From: Komagataeibacter xylinus
GTDB lineage: Bacteria > Pseudomonadota > Alphaproteobacteria > Acetobacterales > Acetobacteraceae
NCBI RefSeq assembly: GCF_004302915.1
Contig: NZ_QQBI01000008.1
Coordinates: 1 to 64,000, forward strand
DNA: 64,000 nt
Direction of reading: 5' to 3'
The notes under the pieces are model-generated. The model ran no database searches. It saw only the letters and a list, made by a program, of their open reading frames with translations, and was not told where the DNA came from. The position numbers and the translations under genes were made by a program. Numbering within the stretch: the first letter of the stretch is position 1; every line of letters starts with the position of its first letter. Shown one piece after another: positions 34,794 through 43,634 of this stretch.

Positions 34794-35426
34794 TCATCGC
34801 AGCCCGTCTGTCACCCCCGGCCCCTCATCACCCGCACCGGGCAGGCCCGTGGCGGCCGCCGGGGGAATGCCTTCCTCCTGGATTGCGGGCGTGGCGTAGG
34901 CGGGGTCTTCACTGAACTGGGCCGAGACTTCCTTGATCTCGTCAAAACTGGCCTTGTACCAGTCCACCTGCGTCATGGTGTGGCTGCGCACGACAAAGCT
35001 GAGGAAGGTCGGCTCGGACACGGCATAGCCATACAGCGCATCATCCTGCCCCGCCCGGTTGCGGAACATGAACCGGCACGTCGCCGCATCGGTATAGCGC
35101 AGGAAGGTATGGTAGATGATGGTCGGCACGATCTCGTGCATGGCCTGGCCGATATAGTATTCGGGCCGCTTGTTGATGAGGTCGGTCGTGGCGTTATCGA
35201 GAATGCCTTCGTTTTCCAGCGCGCCCGCACTCTGGGCAAAACGGGCGGGATTGACGCGCACCGTCACCTCGCAGCGCCGCACATGGTAGGCGGAGGAAAC
35301 CGTAATGCCGAATTTCTCGTAATCCGGCATCTTGTTGAAGGCCGTTGTCGCCGCCCCGGCAGTGCCCCCATGCGCCAGCATGGCAAGGCCAATTCCCCCC
35401 ATGCAGTTCAACATGCGCCTGTGCAT
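34794..35426 (-). CDS. Secreted hypothetical protein upstream of bluB
   Basis: A 210-residue protein starting MHRRMLNCMGGIGLAMLAHG, with a short signal peptide ending near TAGA. The mature part (KFGITVSSAYHVRRCEVTVR; MHEIVPTIIYHTFLRYTDAA) is mixed alpha/beta with two cysteines and a proline-rich tail. It ends 13 bases before bluB, so the pair is likely one transcript. Whether it has a role in cobalamin handling is unknown. Confidence 0.6.
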   Translation of the reverse strand: MHRRMLNCMGGIGLAMLAHGGTAGAATTAFNKMPDYEKFGITVSSAYHVRRCEVTVRVNPARFAQSAGALENEGILDNATTDLINKRPEYYIGQAMHEIVPTIIYHTFLRYTDAATCRFMFRNRAGQDDALYGYAVSEPTFLSFVVRSHTMTQVDWYKASFDEIKEVSAQFSEDPAYATPAIQEEGIPPAAATGLPGAGDEGPGVTDGLR

Positions 35427-35540
35427 CGCCCTGTGCCTTCCTGTTCGCCCGCGCCATGCGGCAGTTATGAATATGGCGGCACACCGTGATGCGCCGCCAT
35501 ATACAATATCACAGGACTGGCCTGCCCGCAGGCAGCAGTT

Positions 35541-35768
35541 TCAGGCCCGGTCCCACCCGCGCAGCGCGAGCAGCGAGGGGCTACCTTCCATGCCGCAATG
35601 GCAGCCCGAGGGCACGGCCACGCTGGGCAGCGTGGCGAGCAGCATCATCCCCTGCTTGCGATAGGCCGCACCCACCCACGCACTCACGCGCTGGCGGAAG
35701 GAACGGATCGGGAGGGAGGGGGAAGACGGGGAAAATCCCACGGCGGGGACAGGAGAAAAACTACGCAT
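35541..35768 (-). CDS. Possible small protein, weakly supported
   Basis: A 75-residue reading frame starting MRSFSPVPAVGFSPSSPSLP, with RKQGMMLLATLPSVAVPSGC later. No ribosome site is convincing and it may be a chance frame in the 530-base gap between the bluB operon and the mutarotase. The rest of that gap holds only the stem-loop at 35909-35942. Confidence 0.25.
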   Translation of the reverse strand: MRSFSPVPAVGFSPSSPSLPIRSFRQRVSAWVGAAYRKQGMMLLATLPSVAVPSGCHCGMEGSPSLLALRGWDRA

Positions 35769-35908
35769 CAAGGCGTTTCCCGTGAGCCTAGCGGGCGATA
35801 CTGCCGCATGCTGCTCCTGTTGCTCTACTACGCCGCAACCAACGCCTTGCACATCCGATATTTTCGCAGATTTACGGGCCGATCCATGCTGTTTTCGCAA
35901 GGCTTATT

Positions 35909-35942
35909 CCGGCGGGTGTTGCGCGGAAAATACACCCGCCGG
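35909..35942. terminator. Long perfect stem-loop
   Basis: CCGGCGGGTGT and ACACCCGCCGG form a perfect 11-base stem with a 12-base loop, 13 bases after the mutarotase stop at 35955 on the minus strand. There is no T-run. Confidence 0.55.
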
Positions 35943-35954
35943 AGGCCGCAGCGC

Positions 35955-36824
35955 TCAGATGCAGCCAACCTGCCAGCCAGCCCGCCATTCCTGCCCCGAC
36001 TGAAGGTGGAACACACCCGGGCGGGTGGAAAATTCACCACTGAACCCCACCGGGCTTGCAATGCCGTGCCAGGGCTCGATGCACAGGAAATCACCGCCCG
36101 GCTTCATCCACAGGCCCAGATAGGGAAAGCCCTCCCATGTCAGCCGCAGGCCCGGCCCATCGGGGATGTGGTAGGTCAGGCCATGGCTGGCCAGCTGGTC
36201 GAGAATCAGCGCGTCCGGCGCAAACAGGGCCTCGTCAAGCGCCAGCGTGCGGCCCCTGATCGGGGTTGGCAGGGCTTCGGGCAGCAGCAGGCCGCCTTGC
36301 AGGCGGCGGATGGGGGCAGGCTCGGGCGCATCAAAGGTAATGACATGCCGGTTCTTGGGCACATCGGGGGCGAGCGGCCAGATGAAGGCGGGGTGCGCGC
36401 CAAGCGAGGCGGGCAGCACGCGCGCGCCATCGGGGTTGGTCACGCAGTAGCGCACCGACAGGGTGCCGTGCTCGATCCGGTATTCGATGACGAGGCTGAA
36501 GGCGAAGGGGAACATTTTGCGCGTCTCGTCCGTATCGACGAGTTCGAGGCGGCAGCCGGTCTCGTCACGCGCGAGCCAGCGGAAGGTGCAGTCGCGCGCA
36601 AAGCCATGCTGGGTCATGCGGTAGGGCCTGCCCTCCACCCAGGCGGTATCCTCGACCAGCCGCCCCACGATGGGGAACAGCACCGGCGACTGCCGCTGCC
36701 ACGGCGCGCCGCCGCCCCACAGCAGGTCGCGCCCGCCCGCGCGCAGGGCGCACAGTTCGGCCCCCTTGGCGTGCACGCTGGCAGCAAGGCGGCCATCGCC
36801 AAAACTATGGGTATTCTCGGTCAT
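35955..36824 (-). CDS. Aldose 1-epimerase family protein, LacX-like
   Basis: A 289-residue cytosolic member of the mutarotase superfamily, distant from GalM. Key places are LLWGGGAPWQRQSPVLFPIV, RPYRMTQHGFARDCTFRW (a conserved His), SLGAHPAFIWPL (catalytic His) and the C-terminal FLCIEPWHG (catalytic Glu). LacX-type proteins act on an unidentified sugar or sugar phosphate. Unlike the galM at 19172 it has no signal peptide. The start at 36824 (MTENTHSFGDG) drops a 14-residue extension. Confidence 0.82.
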   Translation of the reverse strand: MTENTHSFGDGRLAASVHAKGAELCALRAGGRDLLWGGGAPWQRQSPVLFPIVGRLVEDTAWVEGRPYRMTQHGFARDCTFRWLARDETGCRLELVDTDETRKMFPFAFSLVIEYRIEHGTLSVRYCVTNPDGARVLPASLGAHPAFIWPLAPDVPKNRHVITFDAPEPAPIRRLQGGLLLPEALPTPIRGRTLALDEALFAPDALILDQLASHGLTYHIPDGPGLRLTWEGFPYLGLWMKPGGDFLCIEPWHGIASPVGFSGEFSTRPGVFHLQSGQEWRAGWQVGCI

Positions 36825-36884
36825 GCTGGCGGCTCCATCAGGTTTCATGATGAAGCTACCATGCACGATCAGGGTGCCGCCTGC

Positions 36885-37454
36885 CTATTGGCGTGATGCA
36901 GGGCTGGTGGCCGGAGCGGGTGCTGCGGCAGGCTGCTGCGCGGGCGGCGTGGTGCCGGGGTTGAGCCGAATGGTCAGGCGCTCGACCGAGAAGGCAAGCC
37001 GCGCGCCGCTGCTGGTTGAGGTGAACTTGATATAGATGCCGTTATTGTTTTCCATGACGGCACCGCCCTTGCCCGCCCCCATCGTGGCCTCGCCCTGCAC
37101 GGACCAGTACGTGCCCTCGATATCGGACACGCGATACAGGTTATAGACGGTGCCCACCGCCCTGGTGCGCGAAAAACCGATGGCAGCCCCCGAGCCACCC
37201 CGGATGCGGAAGGGATAGTCATGCCCCTCGAAGGTCAGCACGCCCTTGCCCCATGATACACCTGCCCCGACATCCGCCGCCGAAATGGCAAAGGTGATCG
37301 TTCCCGTATGGTCACCAAGCGCATCCGCCGCGCGGGCATGGGCGCACAGCGGACCAAAACCGGACAGGGATATAACAGCCGCGGTAGCGGCCACATATGC
37401 TAGGCGCAAAAGCAAACTCCCTGACTTCTGGCGATATGTGTCGCCCGGCTCCAT
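36885..37454 (-). CDS. Secreted hypothetical protein with an uncharacterised periplasmic fold
   Basis: A 189-residue protein with an N-terminal signal (LRLAYVAATAAVISLSGFGP). The core reads GTITFAISAADVGAGVSWGK, then GVLTFEGHDYPFRIRGGSG, VYNLYRVSDIEGTYWSVQG and GAGKGGAVMENNNGIYIKFT. This strand-turn-strand pattern with repeated glycine turns is familiar from uncharacterised exported proteins in other proteobacteria and resembles DUF1134-type barrels. The C-terminus is proline/alanine-rich. The start is uncertain: no good ribosome site at 37454. Confidence 0.55.
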   Translation of the reverse strand: MEPGDTYRQKSGSLLLRLAYVAATAAVISLSGFGPLCAHARAADALGDHTGTITFAISAADVGAGVSWGKGVLTFEGHDYPFRIRGGSGAAIGFSRTRAVGTVYNLYRVSDIEGTYWSVQGEATMGAGKGGAVMENNNGIYIKFTSTSSGARLAFSVERLTIRLNPGTTPPAQQPAAAPAPATSPASRQ

Positions 37455-37552
37455 GAAGGATTGGCATGGCTTCCATGCCGTAACGCCAACAGTGCCGCAC
37501 AAATAGCAGCCATGCAAACCCTATCATGGACTTTATGCCAGGCGGCCCGGCT

Positions 37553-37990
37553 TTACGGCCTGGCAGGCGGGGTCAGGCGCTCGATCTGGGCGCGGGCCTC
37601 GCCATTGGGCAGGGCAGCGGTGTGCAGGTTGACGTAAACCTGCCCGTTCTGCAGCGCCTGCGCCTGCTCGGCCGAGAGCAGCACCGAACCGTGCTGGCCT
37701 GGCTTATAGGGGCCGGGAATGGGCACGAGCACGCCCGCTTCCTCGCCTGCCGGGGCGGGGCCATGGAAATGCGCCGCCGTGACCGGGCCGCTCAGGCCGC
37801 TCCATGTAATGACATACTTCACGAGGTTGGTGCGCGTGTTCAGCGCGGCCTCGACCTTGCCCTCGGGGTGGGATGTCGCACCATGTTCGCCTGCAAAATG
37901 CCCTTCAAGACGCACGACCGACGCCAGCGCGGGCGAGGCGAAGGCAACACTGGCCACGACGAGGGCCGGCAGGGCGGAAAAACGGATCAT
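37553..37990 (-). CDS. CHRD-domain secreted protein
   Basis: A 145-residue protein with signal peptide MIRFSALPALVVASVAFASP (cleavage near ALA) and a single CHRD domain covering the mature part (VRLEGHFAGEHGA; LVKYVITWSGLSGPVTAAHF; HGPAPAGEEAGVLVPI; NGQVYVNLHTAALPNGEARA). The HFHGP loop and the closing VNLHTAALPNGEARAQI are the family hallmarks, first described in chordin. In bacteria these are small exported proteins of unknown role. The start at 37990 has AGAGAG upstream. Confidence 0.85.
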   Translation of the reverse strand: MIRFSALPALVVASVAFASPALASVVRLEGHFAGEHGATSHPEGKVEAALNTRTNLVKYVITWSGLSGPVTAAHFHGPAPAGEEAGVLVPIPGPYKPGQHGSVLLSAEQAQALQNGQVYVNLHTAALPNGEARAQIERLTPPARP

Positions 37991-38157
37991 CTCTCTGACT
38001 CCAGTGCGGGGGGGTGGCCCGCATGCCTTGTTTCCGGTTTTTATGGGATATGCGTAACGTGAATGCGTATCACATGCATGAACCCCCGGGCAGCGCAACA
38101 CAAATCCCTGTAGGGCCATGATGTTGCCAGATACTTAATCCTGATGGCGCTTTTTTT

Positions 38158-38295
38158 TCAGATATCCAGCGGGCGGGGCCGCTCCATCCAGCGCATGTCG
38201 GGGATGAGCCATCCGGCAAGGCGGCGGTAGCACAGGCTGCGGCGGGGCCATAACAGCCCCTTAAGGCCCGGCGTGGTGACATCGTGATCAGTCAT
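38158..38295 (-). CDS. Small basic hypothetical protein
   Basis: A 45-residue frame: MTDHDVTTPGLKGLLWPRRS, then LCYRRLAGWLIPDMRWMERP. GAGGGATGACAGG lies upstream as a possible ribosome site. It is basic and tryptophan-rich, as short uncharacterised membrane-associated proteins often are. Moderate support only. Confidence 0.4.
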   Translation of the reverse strand: MTDHDVTTPGLKGLLWPRRSLCYRRLAGWLIPDMRWMERPRPLDI

Positions 38296-38364
38296 CCTGT
38301 CATCCCTCTTTTACCATCAGGAGATTGCCTGAAAAGGCAGGCCCGATCATGCCTTGAAATGATG

Positions 38365-38414
38365 AAAGTTTTTGGGTGCCGCCTTTTTGAAAAAAGCTTC
38401 ACCAAAAATTTTTA
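38365..38414. repeat. Palindromic element, internally deleted copy
   Basis: AAAGTTTTTGGGTGCCGCCT on the left and AAGCTTCACCAAAAATTTTT on the right: the two outer arms are kept and the middle is lost, leaving GCCGCCTTTTTGAAAAAAGC as a chimeric hairpin. It lies 3' of the small gene at 38456-38569. Confidence 0.65.
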
Positions 38415-38455
38415 TCAAGGCGTTGTTTTAAAATACCCTTTCATGAAGGCGCGTG

Positions 38456-38569
38456 TCACCACGGATGGGAATCCGATATGAACCGCCCGGCATCGGTAAT
38501 CATGCCAATGGCGAAGTAACACGCCGCGACACCAAGCAGCATCAGCAGGGCAGGAATGATCATGCGCAT
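38456..38569 (-). CDS. Candidate 37-residue membrane peptide
   Basis: MRMIIPALLMLLGVAACYFA followed by IGMITDAGRFISDSHPW: one membrane helix and a short polar tail. It starts at 38569 with only a weak purine site upstream. It resembles the small single-pass proteins often missed in annotation. The palindromic remnant follows its stop, as with true genes here. Confidence 0.4.
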   Translation of the reverse strand: MRMIIPALLMLLGVAACYFAIGMITDAGRFISDSHPW

Positions 38570-38608
38570 GCCTGTGCTGTGCCACCGCGCGCAGCACAGC
38601 GCAAGGGT

Positions 38609-39610
38609 TCAGCCAACCCCCGTGCCGCCCGAGGCCGCATAGACCTGCCCGGTGATGTAGCTGGCCTCAGATGAGGCCAGGAGCACGTAGATCGGCGCGA
38701 TTTCCGCCGGTTGCCCGGCCCGGCCCATCGGGGTCTCGCCACCGAAATTGTGGATGTTCTCCTCCGTCTGCCCGCCACTGACCTGCAGCGCGGTCCAGAA
38801 CGGGCCGGGGGCGACAGCGTTGACGCGGATGCCCTTGTGCACCATCTGCTTGGCCAGCGACTTGACGAAGGCGACAATGGCCCCCTTGGTCGCGGAATAG
38901 TCCAGCAGGATCTCGGACGGGCTGAACGCATTGACCGAGGCCGTGGCAATGATCGCGGCCCCGCGCGGCATGAGCGGAATGGCAGCCTTGCTCAGGTGGA
39001 ACAGCGCATAGATATTGGTGCGGAAGGTTTCGTCGAACTGTTCGTCGGTAATATCAAGAATGCTGGCCTGATGGCGCTGGCGGCCCGCGTTGCTGACCAG
39101 TATGTCCAGGCCGCCCAGTTCATCATGCGCGCGCTGGACAAGCTGGGCGCAATATCTGCTGTCACGCAGGTCACCGGGGAGGGCCACCGCCTTGCGCCCG
39201 GCCTCGCGGATGAGGGCCACGACCTCGCGCGCATCGGGTTCCTCCTGCGGCAGGTAGGCTATGGCCACGTCCGCGCCCTCGCGGGCATAGGCAATGGCGG
39301 CGGCACGCCCAAGGCCGGAATCACCGCCGGTGATCAGCGCCTTGCGCCCGGCCAGCCGGCCCGCGCCACGGTAGCTCGTCTCGCCATGGTCGGGGCGGGG
39401 GTTCATCTTGCCCGCAAGGCCGGGCCAGGGCTGTGACTGCTCGGGAAAGGGCGGGCGGGGATAGGCGTTTTCCGGGTCGACCAGTGGCGGGCGGGGCGCG
39501 GCCATTTCGGCGGCCTGCGCCCGGCTTGAGGCCGCCGCTGCCGTTACAAGCCCCGCCGCTGCTGCCAGCACGGTGCGGCGGGAGGAGGCGATATGGCTGT
39601 CATCTGGCAT
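38609..39610 (-). CDS. SDR oxidoreductase with a Tat-like signal
   Basis: A 333-residue short-chain dehydrogenase of the YghA/GSP39-like group. The Rossmann motif is TGGDSGLGRAAA, then NAGRQ; catalytic Ser, Tyr and Lys lie in ATASVNAFSPSE and DYSATKGAIVAFVK. The protein starts MPDDSHIASSRRTVLAAAAG, a twin-arginine signal with a hydrophobic stretch ending near SRAQA, followed by a 60-residue proline-rich lead-in (YPRPPFPEQSQPWPGLAGKM). A Tat-exported SDR would need to fold with NAD(P)H in the cytoplasm first. The lead-in NPRPDHGETSYRGAGRLAGR is typical of the group. Substrate unknown. Confidence 0.85.
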   Translation of the reverse strand: MPDDSHIASSRRTVLAAAAGLVTAAAASSRAQAAEMAAPRPPLVDPENAYPRPPFPEQSQPWPGLAGKMNPRPDHGETSYRGAGRLAGRKALITGGDSGLGRAAAIAYAREGADVAIAYLPQEEPDAREVVALIREAGRKAVALPGDLRDSRYCAQLVQRAHDELGGLDILVSNAGRQRHQASILDITDEQFDETFRTNIYALFHLSKAAIPLMPRGAAIIATASVNAFSPSEILLDYSATKGAIVAFVKSLAKQMVHKGIRVNAVAPGPFWTALQVSGGQTEENIHNFGGETPMGRAGQPAEIAPIYVLLASSEASYITGQVYAASGGTGVG

Positions 39611-39774
39611 GGGGCAGGCTCCGTATCTGTAACAGGGGCGCTTGTGGCCCCGGGGCTACAGATCAAACAGTGCGCCTGCCGCGCGGTTGCATGCCGGGCG
39701 GGTTTTGTGACCGTCCGGTGCCAAAAGGACTTCGTGGAAATCCTATCGGGTCAATATGTTGCACATGGAAAGAT

Positions 39775-39811
39775 GCCGCCTTTTTGAAAAAGGCGGCACT
39801 CAAAAACTTTT
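39775..39811. repeat. Partial palindromic element (hairpin B)
   Basis: GCCGCCTTTTTGAAAAAGGC and the right arm CAAAAACTTTT remain. It follows the RidA gene (minus strand, stop at 39819) and could terminate it. Confidence 0.65.
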
Positions 39812-39818
39812 ATCCTTT

Positions 39819-40169
39819 TCAGGCCAAGGCGGCGATGCCGGTGATCTCGACCTTCCATTTCGGGTTGGCCAGGCGGGCCTCCACCGTGGCGCGGGCGGGC
39901 TTGCTGGCGGGATCGAGCCAGGCATCCCATGCACGGTTCATGGCTGCCATGTCATTCATGTCGCTCAGGAAGATCTGCACCGAAATCAGGTTTGCCTTGC
40001 TGGTGCCGGCCTCGGCCAGGATGGCGTCAATCTGGCGCAGGATGTCGGCGGTCTGGCCTTCGGCATCAAGGTCGGCATCATCGGCAACCTGCCCGGCAAG
40101 ATAGACAAGCCCACCATGCACGACAGCCCCGGCGAGGCGTTCTTCAGGTTGCAGGCGTTTGATGGTCAT
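39819..40169 (-). CDS. RidA-family protein
   Basis: A 116-residue YjgF/YER057c/UK114 fold protein: VVHGGLVYLAGQVADDADLD at the start, ADILRQIDAILAEAGTSKAN in the helix region and ARATVEARLANPKWKVEITG with the imine-binding Arg (PARATVEA). Archetypal RidA hydrolyses reactive enamines or imines made by PLP enzymes. The residues before the Arg differ from archetypal RidA, so this may be one of the Rid paralogues. It lies upstream of nothing obvious and downstream of the FUSC gene on the same strand. Confidence 0.85.
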   Translation of the reverse strand: MTIKRLQPEERLAGAVVHGGLVYLAGQVADDADLDAEGQTADILRQIDAILAEAGTSKANLISVQIFLSDMNDMAAMNRAWDAWLDPASKPARATVEARLANPKWKVEITGIAALA

Positions 40170-40223
40170 GAAACGAATTCCTTATTATTGCAAGTTTCCA
40201 GAAATAACACCTTATCAAAATAA

Positions 40224-40280
40224 TAAAAGTTTTCGAATGTCGCCTTTTTCCAAAAAAGCGATGGTCTTCCGAAGCTTTTG
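40224..40280. repeat. Diverged palindromic element
   Basis: AAAAGTTTTCGAATGTCGCC with TTTTTCCAAAAAAGCGA and a following GAAGCTTTTG fragment are a heavily changed copy, adjacent to the stop of the FUSC gene at 40288. Confidence 0.5.
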
Positions 40281-40287
40281 TCCTGGT

Positions 40288-42432
40288 CTATGCGCGCCCC
40301 TTGGCCGCCCCATCAGGCGGCAGGTGAAAGCGGCGCGTCACATCGAAAAACCGGGCATTCATGTGCAGTTCACGCACCAGTATTTCCAGATAGGCCACGC
40401 TCCACCCCAGATCGAGGCGGCGCGACAGGTTGACCTCGCCATCCACCGCAGCCCGCATCTGCGCAAGGGCCGCGGCCACGATGCGGGCCAGCTCCACCGG
40501 CGGGCCGCCCTTCCATGCGCCAAAGGCCGCAAGCGTGCGCTCGACCGTAGCCACCACGGCGGGCGGCAGGCTGCCGCGGGCCAGCAGGCCGCGCAGGCGG
40601 ATCAGGTTCAGCCCCACCGTCATGGCCGACAGCACGCCATCCAGATACGCATTGGTCTGCGCATCGGACATGGTGGTCGCGTGCCTTACCAGCCGGGCAA
40701 AGCCGGTCGTGAGCCGGTTCACCCACGCGCCGGGGTCAGGTATGGCGGGAGCGAGGGCAATGCGGCGCAGGTCGCGCACGATCTGGCGGCGCATGCGCCA
40801 CCGCTCGGCATCGGGGTCAAAAGGCAGCACGAGGCGAAACACCAGCACGCTGCACCCGATGCCCAGCACCACCGCGCTGTTGGTGTTGAAAAAGGTCAGT
40901 TCATCCAGCCGCGACTGGTTGCCCGGATAGACCATGAACGGCAGGAAGTTGTTATAGGGCGCTGCCGTACCCGCCGTGCGCGCATCGCGCAGCGCAAGGC
41001 CGCCCACCATCATGGGCACGAACAGCGAGAGCACCAGCGTCTCCCACACCGCCTGGTCGGGCAGCACCAGGAAGGTGATGATGGCCGCGACCAGCACCGC
41101 CCATACTGCCCCGCGCAGGAAGCCGATGCTGTCGCGCACCGGGTTTTCATTGGCGGCAAAGCGGCTGCAGGTCACCACCACGAACATGGCGAAGGTCGCG
41201 CCATCGGGCCAGCCGGTGCACTCCCACACCAGCCCGCCCATAAGCACCGCAACCGCCGAACGGATGCCGTTATGCCACGCCGCCGTGCGGTCGCGCCATG
41301 GGGGGATGGAGAAGTGAAAGTGGTCATGCGCCGGCGCAACCTGTGTTGCCGCCAGATGCGCCAGCGCCGCATCAAGCCGCACCAGCAGCACGCCAAGCGA
41401 GGCATTGAGGATGTAGCCATCAAGATGCTGCTGCCCCGCCGCCCGGCCCGGCGGGGTGGGGCCGGATACGGCAATGATGTCATTGACGAGCTGCTGGCGG
41501 CATTCCGCCCCAAGGTCGCGCAACTGCGCGCGCAGGGCGGGAATGGCGGCCAGCGGGTCCGGCCCCGCCAGTGCCGCCTGAATGTTGCCGAACAGCGCCT
41601 GCGCGCGTGCAAGCGGGGTAACGAAGGCAGACGGCAGGTCGCCCGTGGCATGCATGCGCGCACTCAGCCCCAGCCCGCGCGACATCACTACCGCAATCGA
41701 GGCAAGTGCTGCGCGCGCATGGTCGCCCGCGCGGGTGCGGTGCTGCATCTCCACCTCGCTGAATTCGATCTGGTCCGATACGGAAAAGACCGAGCCCAGC
41801 AATGTGCGTGACTTGAGGAACGCCCCCTCGTGCCCCTGCATCATGCTGCCGAGCGCCTGTACTGCCTGGCCTATGGCAGCGCCCACTTTCTGGCCGATCT
41901 CGCGCCGGGCCACGTCAATCAGGCTGGGGGCGAACACGGCGGCCAGCGCGCTCTCGCACAATATGCCCACAAAGATGTAGGTCGAGCGCGACAGCGCGAT
42001 GTCAAACACCTGATGCGGCGCATTGGCGGCGTTCAGCGCAATCAGCCCGCTGGTAAAGGCCATGAGCACCAGCGCATAGGAATGGAAATTGCGCAGGAAG
42101 GTGGCCAGCCCGCAGCACACCCCCACCCACAAGGCCAGCACGGGAAACAGCAGCCACGCCGATTGCGGCATGGCGGCAATCAGCGCAACACCGGCCACTG
42201 CGCCAAGGCAGGTGCCCAAAAGCCGCCACCGCGCCTTGGACATGCTCTGCCCGCGTGAATTCTGGGCCACGATCCATGTGGTCATGGGGGCCCATTGCGG
42301 GTCGTCCATCTCCATCCACAGCGCCAGCACGAGGGCCAGCAGGGCGGCGATGGTCGTGCGCAGCGCAAAGCCGAAATCCGCAAGGCGCGGGGCGTAAAGC
42401 CAGCGGAACCGCCGCAGCAAGCCATCCGTCAT
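40288..42432 (-). CDS. FUSC-family aromatic acid/inner membrane exporter
   Basis: A 714-residue protein of the fusaric acid resistance/YccS/AaeB family: two blocks of about six helices, each followed by a cytoplasmic domain of about 180-200 residues. The first block (residues 15-160) includes ALRTTIAALLALVLALWMEM and MTTWIVAQNSRGQSMSKARW, the FUSC signature; the second repeats it as GIRSAVAVLMGGLVWECTGW and FAMFVVVTCSRFAANEN. Members export aromatic carboxylic acids with an HlyD-type partner, which is not adjacent here. The start at 42432 (MTDGLLRRFRWLYAP) is preferred to 42459. Confidence 0.85.
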   Translation of the reverse strand: MTDGLLRRFRWLYAPRLADFGFALRTTIAALLALVLALWMEMDDPQWAPMTTWIVAQNSRGQSMSKARWRLLGTCLGAVAGVALIAAMPQSAWLLFPVLALWVGVCCGLATFLRNFHSYALVLMAFTSGLIALNAANAPHQVFDIALSRSTYIFVGILCESALAAVFAPSLIDVARREIGQKVGAAIGQAVQALGSMMQGHEGAFLKSRTLLGSVFSVSDQIEFSEVEMQHRTRAGDHARAALASIAVVMSRGLGLSARMHATGDLPSAFVTPLARAQALFGNIQAALAGPDPLAAIPALRAQLRDLGAECRQQLVNDIIAVSGPTPPGRAAGQQHLDGYILNASLGVLLVRLDAALAHLAATQVAPAHDHFHFSIPPWRDRTAAWHNGIRSAVAVLMGGLVWECTGWPDGATFAMFVVVTCSRFAANENPVRDSIGFLRGAVWAVLVAAIITFLVLPDQAVWETLVLSLFVPMMVGGLALRDARTAGTAAPYNNFLPFMVYPGNQSRLDELTFFNTNSAVVLGIGCSVLVFRLVLPFDPDAERWRMRRQIVRDLRRIALAPAIPDPGAWVNRLTTGFARLVRHATTMSDAQTNAYLDGVLSAMTVGLNLIRLRGLLARGSLPPAVVATVERTLAAFGAWKGGPPVELARIVAAALAQMRAAVDGEVNLSRRLDLGWSVAYLEILVRELHMNARFFDVTRRFHLPPDGAAKGRA

Positions 42433-42644
42433 GCCTGGCGCCGCAGCTCCCTGCCCCACCTGCTGCGGGCTGGCGCAATGCCCCTCTCACGTAATCGTGT
42501 CATGCCCCTCCCAATGGCAATAACGGGGGCACAAATCTACATGTTATAACGTAAATAGTTTTTCATGTTTCCCAGCCTTTTCGCCGGGCGTTACGGGCGA
42601 TGGCGCCGCGTGCGCAGGGGGCTGCAAGGATACAGGCTTCCATG

Positions 42645-42671
42645 TGCAGCCTTTATTTAAAAAAGGCTGCA
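42645..42671 (-). terminator. Stem-loop after rlmB
   Basis: TGCAGCCTTT and AAAGGCTGCA form a 10-base stem with an A/T loop, 15 bases after the rlmB stop on the minus strand. Confidence 0.6.
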
Positions 42672-42685
42672 TTTTCCCTGTAGCT

Positions 42686-43516
42686 TTAGCGGTGGCGGAA
42701 CATCTCGTACAGCGCCACGGCGGCAGCGTTGGATACGTTGAGGCTTTCCATGTGGCTGCTCATGGCCAGACCCGCGATTTCATCACAATGCTCGCGCGTC
42801 AGCCGCCGCAGGCCCGCGCCCTCCGCGCCGAGCACAAGGGCAACCCGGCGCTGATGGAAGGCCGCACCATCCAGAATGCCGCCGCCCGCATCAAGCCCCA
42901 CCACCCACAGGCCACGCGCCTTGAGCGCATCAAGCACGCGCGAGAGGTTGACCACGCGGATCAGCGGCACGATCTCGAGCGCGCCCGAGGCCGCGCGTGC
43001 GAGCGTGCCGGTCTCGTCAGGGGCGTTGCGGTCCTGCATCACCACCGCCACCGCGCCAAAGGCCGCCGCCGAGCGCAGGATGGCGCCCACGTTGCGCGGG
43101 TCGGTCACCTGATCGAGCACCAGCACCGGGCCGGGCTGCTCGAGCACCGTATCAAGGTCGGGCGGGGTCAGCATATCGGCCAGCAGGGCCATGCCCTGAT
43201 GCACGGCGTCAGGGCCGCACAGCGCATCAAGCTGGGCACGCTCGGCGCGGACGGCCTGGATGGGAAAGCCACCTTCAAGCCTTGCCGCCAGGGTTTCCTG
43301 CGCTTCCGCCGTGACCAGGAGCTGGCGCAGCTTGCGGGCCGGGTTTTCAAGCGCGGCCTGAACCGCATGCAGGCCATACAGCCAGCATGTGCCGTGTGGA
43401 GCCGATGCGGCCCCACGACCACCCCGCCTGCCGCCCCTTTCAGGTGTGGCGCGGGCGGAAGAAGCGGAATGAGCCCCGGACGAGGCGCCACGGCGGCGGG
43501 ATGTGCGCATGTTCAT
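42686..43516 (-). CDS. rlmB: 23S rRNA 2'-O-ribose methyltransferase, RlmB-type
   Basis: A 276-residue SPOUT/TrmH methyltransferase. An arginine-rich N-terminal extension (about 50 residues) precedes the substrate-binding domain (WLYGLHAVQAALENPARKLR) and the knotted catalytic domain: LVLDQVTDPRNVGAILRSAA, ALVLGAEGAGLRRL and SLNVSNAAAVALYEMFRH. It modifies a G in the 23S rRNA peptidyl-transferase region (Gm2251 in E. coli) using SAM. The tRNA-Tyr gene is transcribed divergently 118 bases away. Confidence 0.93.
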   Translation of the reverse strand: MNMRTSRRRGASSGAHSASSARATPERGGRRGGRGAASAPHGTCWLYGLHAVQAALENPARKLRQLLVTAEAQETLAARLEGGFPIQAVRAERAQLDALCGPDAVHQGMALLADMLTPPDLDTVLEQPGPVLVLDQVTDPRNVGAILRSAAAFGAVAVVMQDRNAPDETGTLARAASGALEIVPLIRVVNLSRVLDALKARGLWVVGLDAGGGILDGAAFHQRRVALVLGAEGAGLRRLTREHCDEIAGLAMSSHMESLNVSNAAAVALYEMFRHR

Positions 43517-43634
43517 GATCGCTCTTTAAGCCCAACGGGCACCGGCGTCATTCCCCCAAACGAAAATTGTCGCAAATTTTTCACCCATACCCTTGACTTA
43601 CCCCCCGCATACCCCGTATTTACCCGCCCAACCT

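Noticed and set aside
40159-41811. A 550-codon plus-strand frame opposite the FUSC gene
   Set aside because: Same kind of His/Arg/Gln-rich shadow; the FUSC family features are on the minus strand.
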